Shown here: piece by piece, positions 14,004 to 20,073 of the stretch
Numbering within the stretch: the stretch's first letter is position 1
How the letters are laid out: each line of letters opens with the position of its first letter
Assembly (NCBI GenBank): GCA_934565615.1
Contig: CAKTIH010000024.1
Location: 1-20,073 of the forward strand
DNA length: 20,073 bases
Direction: 5' to 3'
Source: an uncultured Oscillospiraceae bacterium
GTDB lineage: Bacteria; Bacillota; Clostridia; Oscillospirales; Oscillospiraceae
Notes under the pieces: generated by a model
The model's input: only the letters and a program-made list of their open reading frames with translations
The model's database searches: none
Told to the model about the DNA's origin: nothing
Made by a program: the position numbers and the translations under genes

Positions 14004-14720
14004 CTACTCAAGCCAAAGCCTCAAGATGCGGCAGGAACCCTGAGTATAGCTGCCGTTCGCGCCCCATATCCACGCGCCGTAATACGCGCTTTCTTCAACG
14101 GCTGAAATATCGAGCGCATATTCCCCGTCGGTAAACGATGTTTCATTCAGTACGGCATAGTTGTCCGTTTCGAGAGAGTCCCACCCGGCATAGTCGTATG
14201 GGTCGCTTGTTTTCTTCGCAGCCAATCTGAGGTACGCATTACCGGAAGCGTCAGATACGCGCACCTTGAGCGTGCTGTATTTTCCTCCGCTGATCGCGTT
14301 GACGCTTCTGAATCCGTTGGCTACCGTTAGATTATTTGCGACAGAAATATACAAAAACCCATCTCCGACAGCCACAGACGCCGAGCCGTATGTGGATTCG
14401 TGGTCAATGCTCTTGACCACGCCGCCGTTCTGCATCGTGCCGTTATCGTAGAGAACAAATTCATGCGCCAGCTCCACGGTCGCGACCTGCCCTTCAGCCG
14501 TGATCTCCATGGTCTTGCTCGCGCTGTTGCTGTCCTTGACGGCTTTGACTGTCCACGTCCCGGCGGACGGGATAGCGAATATCGCCTTGCCGCTCGTGTC
14601 CTTTGCTGTCAGTGTCAGCGTTCCGCTCGTGCAGGTGCAGACGCTCCCCGCGGGGTATGTCACGCCTATGATTGCGTAGGGTATTCCCCCGCCCCGGCGT
14701 GTTATGAATGCTTCACCCAT
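14004..14720 (-). CDS. phage receptor-binding/adhesin-like fibre protein
   Basis: A 238-aa protein. Residues 1-85 form a beta module: GVTYPAGSVCTCTSGTLTLTAKD, then FAIPSAGTWTVKAVKDS, then GQVATVELAHE. This looks like the carboxypeptidase-regulatory/PEGA-type Ig-like repeats common in phage fibres. The rest (about 90-238) is a Gly/Ser/Tyr-rich beta domain ending WIWGANGSYTQGSCRILRLWLE, likely a jelly-roll or carbohydrate-binding tip. No transmembrane or signal segment is present. It starts at 14720, 9 nt after the fibre gene, with GAGGGG overlapping the fibre stop codon. Its place right after the collagen-like fibre suggests a separate tip protein carrying host specificity, as inference. Confidence 0.72.
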   Translation of the reverse strand: MGEAFITRRGGGIPYAIIGVTYPAGSVCTCTSGTLTLTAKDTSGKAIFAIPSAGTWTVKAVKDSNSASKTMEITAEGQVATVELAHEFVLYDNGTMQNGGVVKSIDHESTYGSASVAVGDGFLYISVANNLTVANGFRSVNAISGGKYSTLKVRVSDASGNAYLRLAAKKTSDPYDYAGWDSLETDNYAVLNETSFTDGEYALDISAVEESAYYGAWIWGANGSYTQGSCRILRLWLE

Positions 14721-14729
14721 CTGTACCCC

Positions 14730-16718
14730 TCACTTTCTTATGCAGCGTATCTGCAAGGGTATCGATACCGCCGGCTTTGCCTTGGCGTAGAACGTTATCT
14801 TGTTTGCCGCCGTCACCGCACGGTACACGTTTGCCCATGCGTCCGCCTGCTTCTCAGCGTCCGCGAAGGTCGCTGACGGCACAAGGTCTATAAGCGGCTT
14901 ATCGGAAGCCAGTATGCCGTTCACCGTCTGCTCCTTGGTGTACGGTACAGCGCTTCCGCTCCACGTGGTGTTGAGCGTCGTCGTGTAGTCAACAGACACC
15001 GCGTGGTCTGCAATCTTCGCCGTCGTCACGGCTTTGTCCTTTATCTTCGCCGTCTCGACTGCCGAGGCATCAATGTTCCCGGCCTTCACCGTTATCGGGT
15101 CGGCCCCGTCCGGCAGGTGCCGCGCGTTGTGGTAGGGCATCGCCGTGAGTGCCGCGTAGAAGGTCTCCTCCGTCCCCGTGTACCCGGCCTCGACCGCCGC
15201 GGCATACGCGCTCTTCCCCGCGGGTCCGGTATCGCCCTTGGCCCCCGCCGCGCCGCGTATGTTCTGCGTCGATGGGTTCTCAAGTCCGCCGTCGTTTGTC
15301 CAGCTCAGATTTCCGCTGCCGTCAATGTGCGGGGTAAAGGTCGCGCCCGGGGATCCCGCCGCACCCGGCGTACCGGCGTCGCCCTTATCTCCCTGTGCTC
15401 CGGCGGGTCCTGTCTCGCCCTGCTCTCCCTGCGGTCCCTGCACGCCGCGCGGCCCCTGTTCTCCTTGGGGGCCCTGTGCGCCGGTGTCTCCTTTCTCGCC
15501 CTTCTCTCCGGGCACACCTTGCGCACCGGTGTCGCCCTTGTCTCCCTTGTCGCCTTTCTCTCCCTTGAGCGCTGCAAGCTGCTCGGATGTGAAGTCCTCG
15601 TAGGTGAAGGCGTCGCCCTTGTCTCCTTTTGCTCCGGGCAGGCCCTGAGAGCCGGTGTCACCCTTGTCGCCTTTCGCGCCTTTCAGCGATGCAAGCTGCT
15701 CCGGTGTAAAGTCGTCATAGGTAAACGCGTCGCCCTTATCTCCCTTGTCGCCCTTTGCGCCCTGAAGCGGGCCGTTGTTCACCCATCCGCCGGTAGTTCC
15801 GTCGAGGATGTATATGTCGTATGGCTGCGCCGTGCCTATGCCGTAGGCGTCGCCTACCTTGGGAGATGTGACCGCCGCTTCCAGTGCGCTCACGCTCGCG
15901 TAGTAGCCGAGCACCTGGAAGCCCGCGCCGGTGTCGCCTTTCGCTCCCTGTACCCCGCGCGGGCCTGTCGCTCCGGTGTCGCCTTTCTCGCCCTTCTCTC
16001 CTCGCGGGCCTGTCAGCGCCTCCAGCTGCTCAGTCGTAAAGTCGCCGTAGGTGAACGGGTCGCCCTTGCTGCCCTTCGCCCCTTGCGGTCCCTGCGCGCC
16101 GGTGTCGCCTTTGTCACCCTTGTCGCCCTGCGGGCCTTTGGCTCCGGTGTCGCCCTTCTCGCCTTTTTCGCCTTGGATGCCGCGCTCTCCGCGCTCGCCC
16201 TGCTCTCCCTGTATTCCTGCAGGGCCCTGTATGCCCTGCGCGCCCTGCGGACCTACCGGTCCTGCGGGACCTTGCGCGCCGTCCTTGCCGTTGAATTTCC
16301 CGGCGTCCGCCGCGGCCTTGACTGCCTGCGCCGTCAACAGCGCCTGCGCGGCCTTCGCGTCTATCTGCTCCGCCACGCTCTGCGGTATGACGTGCAGCGG
16401 CGCGTCTATGAGGCCGCTCTCCTTCACCGTCAGCACCACGACGACCGTCGTCAGTCTCGCCGTGTCCTTTGTGCCCGTCAGGTATATCTCCCATTCGCCC
16501 GTTGTGAGGTTCAGCGCGTCCTCCTCGGTGATGCGGTTCTCTCCGTCAAGCGCTATGTCGTATACCGTCTCTCCTCTGCGGAAGTGCGCCCAGCGCGTGT
16601 AGCCGTCCCACTCACCGTCCGTGAAATGGAACTGCGCCGTCAGGTACTTCAGACTGTCCGCCGCTATCACCGGCGTGAACATCTTCAGGCTCTGGCCGCT
16701 CACATAAAACTCCATCAT
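14730..16718 (-). CDS. collagen-like phage tail fibre
   Basis: A 662-aa fibre. Residues 1-110 form a beta N-terminal domain, probably the attachment to the tail. Residues 113-142 are an Ala-rich helix. Gly-X-Y collagen-like repeats run from about 145 to 458, rich in GEKGDTG, and are broken by three copies of FTYxDFTxEQL (222-232, 332-342, 371-381) and by a globular insert at 266-318. From 460 on come a small TPHIDGSGNLSW module, a short second collagen stretch at 489-501, and an Ala/Thr/Lys-rich trimerisation-like region (AVETAKIKDKAVTTAKIADHAV). The mature end is PLQIRCIRK. AGGAGG lies 10 nt before the ATG at 16718. The gene overlaps the 41-aa gene by 4 nt (ATGA). It should be trimeric. Confidence 0.88.
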   Translation of the reverse strand: MMEFYVSGQSLKMFTPVIAADSLKYLTAQFHFTDGEWDGYTRWAHFRRGETVYDIALDGENRITEEDALNLTTGEWEIYLTGTKDTARLTTVVVVLTVKESGLIDAPLHVIPQSVAEQIDAKAAQALLTAQAVKAAADAGKFNGKDGAQGPAGPVGPQGAQGIQGPAGIQGEQGERGERGIQGEKGEKGDTGAKGPQGDKGDKGDTGAQGPQGAKGSKGDPFTYGDFTTEQLEALTGPRGEKGEKGDTGATGPRGVQGAKGDTGAGFQVLGYYASVSALEAAVTSPKVGDAYGIGTAQPYDIYILDGTTGGWVNNGPLQGAKGDKGDKGDAFTYDDFTPEQLASLKGAKGDKGDTGSQGLPGAKGDKGDAFTYEDFTSEQLAALKGEKGDKGDKGDTGAQGVPGEKGEKGDTGAQGPQGEQGPRGVQGPQGEQGETGPAGAQGDKGDAGTPGAAGSPGATFTPHIDGSGNLSWTNDGGLENPSTQNIRGAAGAKGDTGPAGKSAYAAAVEAGYTGTEETFYAALTAMPYHNARHLPDGADPITVKAGNIDASAVETAKIKDKAVTTAKIADHAVSVDYTTTLNTTWSGSAVPYTKEQTVNGILASDKPLIDLVPSATFADAEKQADAWANVYRAVTAANKITFYAKAKPAVSIPLQIRCIRK
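15345..16286 (-). repeat. collagen-like Gly-X-Y coding repeat in the fibre gene
   Basis: About 940 nt of 9-nt-periodic sequence encodes the Gly-X-Y stretch, with frequent GGCGACAC-type units. Such repeats can slip or recombine and so change fibre length. A reverse-frame open frame of 589 codons over the same region comes only from this codon pattern. Confidence 0.8.
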
Positions 16719-16840
16719 GCCGCGCCGCCCTCCTGTCTCTCGTTGAGCTTCTGCGTCAGGCGCACAAGGTAATCCCGCAGCTGCGCCATCTGCTCCTCAA
16801 CGCTCCCCGTGAGTATCGGGGGGTATTCAAATACTTCCAT
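16715..16840 (-). CDS. 41-aa phage protein with helical segment
   Basis: A small gene that fills the gap between the large tail gene and the fibre: it starts MEVFEYPPILTGSVEEQ and ends LNERQEGGAA. Residues 14-36 look like an amphipathic helix (VEEQMAQLRDYLVRLTQKL). Its ATG shares one base with the upstream stop (TGATG) and its stop overlaps the fibre start (ATGA), so all three genes are translationally coupled. It also carries the AGGAGG ribosome binding site of the fibre gene. The function is unknown; it may be a small tail-assembly or fibre-attachment subunit. Confidence 0.75.
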   Translation of the reverse strand: MEVFEYPPILTGSVEEQMAQLRDYLVRLTQKLNERQEGGAA

Positions 16841-18588
16841 CACATATCACTCCCGAAAGATATTATCTTTGCCACGGAGAACAGCCGGAACATGCCCTTG
16901 CCCTCGAGCCTGATCCTCATGTGGTCGCAGCGCCGCGGCCTTATGGGCACTGTCACCGTGTTCGTCCCCTTGAGCTTTATCCTGCCCTTGCGCTCCCATA
17001 CGCCGGAGGAATCGTACTGGATGTATACATCCATCTCCGCCCCCTCCTCCATCTGCGCGCGTATGTTGAAGCGCGATACATATTTCTTGTCCGGGTACTG
17101 GTAGTACAGTATCCCCGTCTCCGCTCTCCATTCCACAAACGGCTCAGGCTCTCCCGCCGTACCCTGCATCGCGTAGAGAAGCTTACCCGAGAGCGCATAC
17201 AGCTCATCGCCCACTCGCGCAAAGCTTTCCGCCTTGAAGCTGTCCTCGCGCATCCACAGGCGCTTTCCCATGTCGTATACAAAGAGCTGCGGTTCCCCTT
17301 TGCTGTCCTTCATGGATATGTAGTACCTGTCGCGTATCGCCCCGGCCACGGCGTCGGAGTACAGTTCCTCGCCCAGCGCGTCGGATATGCCGCTCGGGAA
17401 GCCCCCTTGGTACGCGCAGATATCCGACCGGGACTTATACAGCAGCGTCTCATTCACGACCACAAGGCTCTTCCCGCTGCCCTTCTGTACACCGCGGCAG
17501 GCCGTCTCGATTATCTGGTGCGCCCCGGCTGCGGATATGGACACGCGGTGTATCCTGTCCTCCTTGAAGAAGGTGGGATAGCCCAGATAGTTCACCGCGC
17601 CTGTCCACGGCCCGTCCGAGCCGACCGACGCCGTCCATGAGTCCGTGCTCAGTCCCATGTACTGCCGCCAGTTCTTGAAGTCGCCGAGCGCGCAGCAGTA
17701 TATCTCGTTCAGGCTCTGCTCCCCGTCGTTTCCGTAGTAGCAGCCCCATAGCCGGTTCTGGCTCTCGCAGATGTAGTCCATCTGCGGCACCGTGCGCTTT
17801 ATGCTTACCGTGCCCTCCGTCTGCTCGTATGCTGCTTCGAGCAGACCGACGACTACTATGTAGTCCAGCACCGTCTCGCTCCCGCCGAGGGCGTATATGA
17901 CCTTCGTCCCGTTCACGTCCTCAACTCCTGCTCCGGATATCTCCACCCCGTCGTATACGCCAAAGAGCCCCGGCAGCTCGCCCGCGGATATGAACTGCAC
18001 CCTTGTGTACACCGTCGGCACCGATACCCATTCCTTCGTTGCGCTGCTCCACTGCTTGAGCACGTGCTTCTCCTGCGAGGTATCTATCCACAGCGCCGCG
18101 TTCTCCGGCTCCTCGGGCGCTGCCGGCGAGACTGTCGGCTTCGCGTACTCCGAGCCGTCCGCGCGGCACATCGTGTATTTCACCGTGCCGGTTGAGGTGT
18201 AGTATGCCTCCATGCTCCCGTGATCGGCGGCATCGGCGGTGTTGTAATATTTCTTGTCCGGGAACACGCAGATATACGCCCCCATACTCACGAGCTGCTT
18301 CTCGCCCGCCGTGAGTCCTGTCAGCGCCGTAGGCTCGCCGTTATAGTAGAGCGTCCCGTTATCCACGTAGGCAAGCTCCTCCTTGCCGAGCAGCCCGCCC
18401 GGTGCCGTGAGCTGCTTTACAAGGCCGCGCTTCTTCCTCTCGGCCAGCAGCGGGTAGTATGCGCTCGTGAGGTTCTCCGTGTCGTAGAACTCCCCCGCGC
18501 CTATCTTGAGCTTGTGGTTATAGCCCGCAAAGGTGTCCGTCACTTCTCTGTCCGTGTATTCATAGTCCAGTGTCGGCAGCAGCGGCAT
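16840..18588 (-). CDS. beta-rich phage tail/stabilisation protein
   Basis: A 582-aa protein rich in beta strands, Trp, Tyr and Gly, without a signal or membrane segment. Segments repeat loosely in a beta-propeller-like way: YVDNGTLYYNGEP, YICESQNRLWGCYYG, VNYLGYPTFFKEDRIHRVS, LVVVNETLLYKSRSDICAY, YYISMKDSKGEPQLFVYDM. A C-terminal beta domain follows, VYIQYDSSGVWERKGR. It sits between a small head-completion gene and the fibre, where P22-like phages encode a tail stabilisation protein (gp10-like). I assign it on this position and on sequence style; the true homologue is not proven. AGGAGG lies 7 nt before the ATG at 18588. The ATG at 18594 is too close to that site, so I chose the later one. 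Confidence 0.7.
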   Translation of the reverse strand: MPLLPTLDYEYTDREVTDTFAGYNHKLKIGAGEFYDTENLTSAYYPLLAERKKRGLVKQLTAPGGLLGKEELAYVDNGTLYYNGEPTALTGLTAGEKQLVSMGAYICVFPDKKYYNTADAADHGSMEAYYTSTGTVKYTMCRADGSEYAKPTVSPAAPEEPENAALWIDTSQEKHVLKQWSSATKEWVSVPTVYTRVQFISAGELPGLFGVYDGVEISGAGVEDVNGTKVIYALGGSETVLDYIVVVGLLEAAYEQTEGTVSIKRTVPQMDYICESQNRLWGCYYGNDGEQSLNEIYCCALGDFKNWRQYMGLSTDSWTASVGSDGPWTGAVNYLGYPTFFKEDRIHRVSISAAGAHQIIETACRGVQKGSGKSLVVVNETLLYKSRSDICAYQGGFPSGISDALGEELYSDAVAGAIRDRYYISMKDSKGEPQLFVYDMGKRLWMREDSFKAESFARVGDELYALSGKLLYAMQGTAGEPEPFVEWRAETGILYYQYPDKKYVSRFNIRAQMEEGAEMDVYIQYDSSGVWERKGRIKLKGTNTVTVPIRPRRCDHMRIRLEGKGMFRLFSVAKIISFGSDM

Positions 18589-18599
18589 ATCCATCCCTC

Positions 18600-18980
18600 C
18601 TAAAACACAAAGTGCCTGCGCACTCCTCCGTCCGTCACGGCGGACATGCTGTGGTTCCTGTTGTACCAGTTCTGGTACTCGGCGTAGGCGTTGTTGAAAA
18701 ACTGCAGGCGCTTGTTGTAGCGCTGCGTCTCCGCGTTCTCCAACGCGACCATTGCCTGAAGATAGTTGAGGTACACATCGTCCCCATAGGGAAACGGCAC
18801 AAGCAGCTCCTCATTGCCGTTGACGTACTCCGTGAAGCCCTTCGGCTCCGTCTCCCTTGGACGCAGTACCTCCTCGTATATCTTCCCGTCGAGTATCGAC
18901 AGCCACCGCAGCTTCTGCTCGGGGCTGTACTGGTTCGGCTCCAGCCCGTCCAGCCGGTCGATGATATCCATCGCTTTCAT
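18600..18980 (-). CDS. head-completion/adaptor candidate
   Basis: A 126-aa largely helical protein: MKAMDIIDRLDGLEPNQYSPEQKLRWLSILDG, then LENAETQRYNKRLQFFNNAYAEYQNWYNRNH. It starts 10 nt after the 70-aa gene and ends with a TAG that lies within the next gene's AGGAGG sequence. A second ATG at residue 4 is possible. Small helical proteins after the capsid gene in short-tailed phages often serve as head-tail adaptors (P22 gp4 and T7 gp11 roles), and the size and place fit. This is inference; I do not recognise a specific family. Confidence 0.6.
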   Translation of the reverse strand: MKAMDIIDRLDGLEPNQYSPEQKLRWLSILDGKIYEEVLRPRETEPKGFTEYVNGNEELLVPFPYGDDVYLNYLQAMVALENAETQRYNKRLQFFNNAYAEYQNWYNRNHSMSAVTDGGVRRHFVF

Positions 18981-18990
18981 GGCGCGCGCC

Positions 18991-19203
18991 TCAGTTTCCG
19001 GTGTTCTTCATCCCGTCAACATTCTCGTAGAAAATATCGGCGGCGCGGCCGCTGCGCTCGATCTCGTCCGCCACGGCCTTGGGCACGCGTGACTTCTTGC
19101 CGCGCGGCAGCAGGTAGTTCACGCCGTTCACCGCCGCGAAAAGATTAGGGTCCTCTCTGTCCGAAGCTCTCGGAATGAATATCTCAACTCTCTCGTCCTT
19201 CAT
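18991..19203 (-). CDS. 70-aa phage protein downstream of capsid
   Basis: A 70-aa protein with the pattern KDERVEIFIPRASDREDPN, then LFAAVNGVNYLLPRGKKSRVPKAVADEIERS. The middle (AVNGVNYLLPRG...VPKAVADEIE) looks like a small conserved unit that often follows N4-type capsid genes. AAGGAGA lies 7 nt before the ATG. It may be a capsid-associated or head-completion factor; the function is unknown. It is separated from the capsid gene by 79 nt that contain a hairpin. Confidence 0.7.
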   Translation of the reverse strand: MKDERVEIFIPRASDREDPNLFAAVNGVNYLLPRGKKSRVPKAVADEIERSGRAADIFYENVDGMKNTGN

Positions 19204-19243
19204 GTCTTTTCTCCTTATTTATAATGAATGTCGTCTTTCGTCC

Positions 19244-19275
19244 GCACTGTGTGAAAGCAAGCTTCCGCACAGTGC
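19244..19275. repeat. hairpin between capsid gene and next gene
   Basis: GCACTGTGTG (19244-19253) pairs with CGCACAGTGC (19266-19275) with a single wobble over 10 bp and a 12-nt loop. It lies 7 nt past the capsid stop. On the minus (transcribed) strand no U-tract follows, so it looks like an RNA processing or stability element rather than an intrinsic terminator. The T-run is on the opposite strand. Confidence 0.5.
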
Positions 19276-19282
19276 TTTTAAC

Positions 19283-20073
19283 TTAATTGACCTCGTCGCT
19301 TGCGCTGAAGCTGGAGCAGCTCATCACTCGCAGCAGGCGCTCCGGATAGAGTATGGTCGCGCCGTTGGTCTCGAACTTGTAGCCGATGGTGCTGAACTGG
19401 TTCAGCGGGCCGCCGATTTCGCCCTTGTCGTGGACTATCATCTCCAGCGCGCCGCCCTCAGGGTCGATGATGCCGAAGCTGTCCTTGCCGAAGAAATAGG
19501 TCGCGTAGGTGTGGCTGCGGCTCTTGTTGACGTATTCGTCGTCGCCGTCCGCGCTCTCACCGGCCACGCCGAGCACGGGCGCAAACACGTTCTCGATGAA
19601 GCGCACGCCGTGCAGCTCGCCTATCTCGCCGTTAAAGAGCGCGTCGGGAGCGGCGTACTTGTGCGCCTCGATCCAGCCCTCGTCCTGTCTCAGGTCGTGC
19701 GCGACGGACGGATGTATCACCGCGTAGTAATAGCCGTTTATGCGCGGCACGCGGTTCTTCTTCATGATGGTCACGGCCTTGTTAATCATCGCCGGGGTCA
19801 GCAGGGACCAGCCGTGCGGAGTGTCGGCCGCGCCGGATGCGCCCTTGGTCACGCCGCCCGCGCCCATCTGCGCGCAGCTCTCCGGGGTGCTGAGCACCTT
19901 GCCGGTGTCCCTGTCGATGTTGTCGCAGTAGAGCACATTTGTGCCCATGAGCAGCGCGTCGCGTATGAGCTTCTCCTGAGTCTCAGCAGCCGATGCGCCC
20001 ATCTCCTCGGTCGCGCCGAGGATAACGTCGTCGTATGCGCGCAGCTCCAGCTTGTCGGTGATCGATGTGTAGG
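19283..20073 (-). CDS. N4-gp56-type major capsid protein, 5' end outside window
   Basis: The last 263 residues of a phage major capsid protein; the frame is open to the right edge, so the start lies beyond it. The visible part begins YTSITDKLELRAYDD and has the N4-gp56-family pattern: LLMGTNVLYCD, YYAVIHPSVAHDLRQD, GEIGELHGVRFIE, FFGKDSFGIIDPEGG, LEMIVHDKGEIGGPLNQFSTIGYK and the C-terminal LLRVMSCSSFSASDEVN. The ATG codon at 20002 is internal to this frame and is not the true start. This family forms capsids of several podovirus-like phages. It is followed by the small adaptor-region genes. Confidence 0.88.
   Translation of the reverse strand, partial: YTSITDKLELRAYDDVILGATEEMGASAAETQEKLIRDALLMGTNVLYCDNIDRDTGKVLSTPESCAQMGAGGVTKGASGAADTPHGWSLLTPAMINKAVTIMKKNRVPRINGYYYAVIHPSVAHDLRQDEGWIEAHKYAAPDALFNGEIGELHGVRFIENVFAPVLGVAGESADGDDEYVNKSRSHTYATYFFGKDSFGIIDPEGGALEMIVHDKGEIGGPLNQFSTIGYKFETNGATILYPERLLRVMSCSSFSASDEVN

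Larger units (their letters stand above)
12319..20073 (-). mobile_element. prophage late region (podovirus-like), partial
   Basis: Twelve consecutive minus-strand genes, almost without gaps, run from a major capsid protein through tail and fibre proteins to lysis proteins. Between capsid and fibre there is only about 2.5 kb and no tape-measure, sheath or tube gene, which suits a short-tailed phage. All genes are intact, so the module does not look degraded. The left limit is set at the shared terminator. The right limit, with portal, terminase, scaffold, integrase and repressor, is outside the window. No att repeat could be identified because only one end is visible. Confidence 0.85.

Noticed and set aside
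14004..16718. Diversity-generating retroelement target in the fibre genes
   Set aside because: No reverse transcriptase, template repeat or variable repeat is seen in the window.
14730..16718. CRISPR array suggested by dense short repeats
   Set aside because: The repeats are 9-nt periodic, in frame and encode Gly-X-Y; there are no regular repeat-spacer units.
15003..16772. 589-codon open frame antisense to the collagen-like fibre
   Set aside because: Low-complexity mirror of the Gly-X-Y repeats.

Overview
The window looks like the chromosome of a moderately GC-rich, spore-forming anaerobe of class Clostridia (Oscillospiraceae-like is my best guess). The evidence is a SpoIIID sporulation regulator, a Firmicutes-type class III fructose-1,6-bisphosphatase, a membrane pyrophosphatase and tight minus-strand operons with AGGAGG-type ribosome binding sites. 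The right-hand third is the late region of a prophage that runs off the window.

Left part (30-4219, minus strand): a five-gene operon whose genes overlap by a few bases or lie 6 nt apart. In transcription order it encodes a lipoprotein substrate-binding protein, a FecCD-type permease, a FecE-type ATPase, a SAM-dependent methyltransferase and an FmdE-family protein. The first three form a metal-chelate or oxyanion importer. The methyltransferase and FmdE protein are unusual additions that suggest the cargo is processed or handled after uptake. Its cargo cannot be read from sequence.

Middle part (4220-6346): a divergent promoter region, then a plus-strand alpha-oxoamine synthase that resembles bacterial serine palmitoyltransferase more than BioF or Kbl. 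Next comes spoIIID, with a candidate sigma-E promoter sitting inside a perfect 12-bp inverted repeat. A run of five consecutive hairpins fills the convergent gap before the next operon.

Central metabolism part (6347-12244): fbp and a GT4 glycosyltransferase form a minus-strand operon. It is divergent from hppA, a K+-dependent-type membrane pyrophosphatase. The 505-nt gap between them holds a good promoter for each direction and a perfect 24-bp palindrome that looks like an operator.

Prophage part (12319-20073, all minus strand): in transcription order, an N4-gp56-type major capsid protein (5' end outside the window), a 70-aa protein, a 126-aa head-completion candidate, a large beta-rich tail/stabilisation candidate, a 41-aa protein, a collagen-like tail fibre, a second fibre/adhesin protein, two small tail-associated proteins, an endolysin and two small membrane lysis proteins. 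No tape-measure, sheath or tail-tube gene lies between capsid and fibre, which points to a short-tailed (podovirus-like) phage. The module stops at a bidirectional terminator shared with hppA, so the prophage edge is probably there. The portal, terminase, integrase and other att site would lie beyond the right edge.
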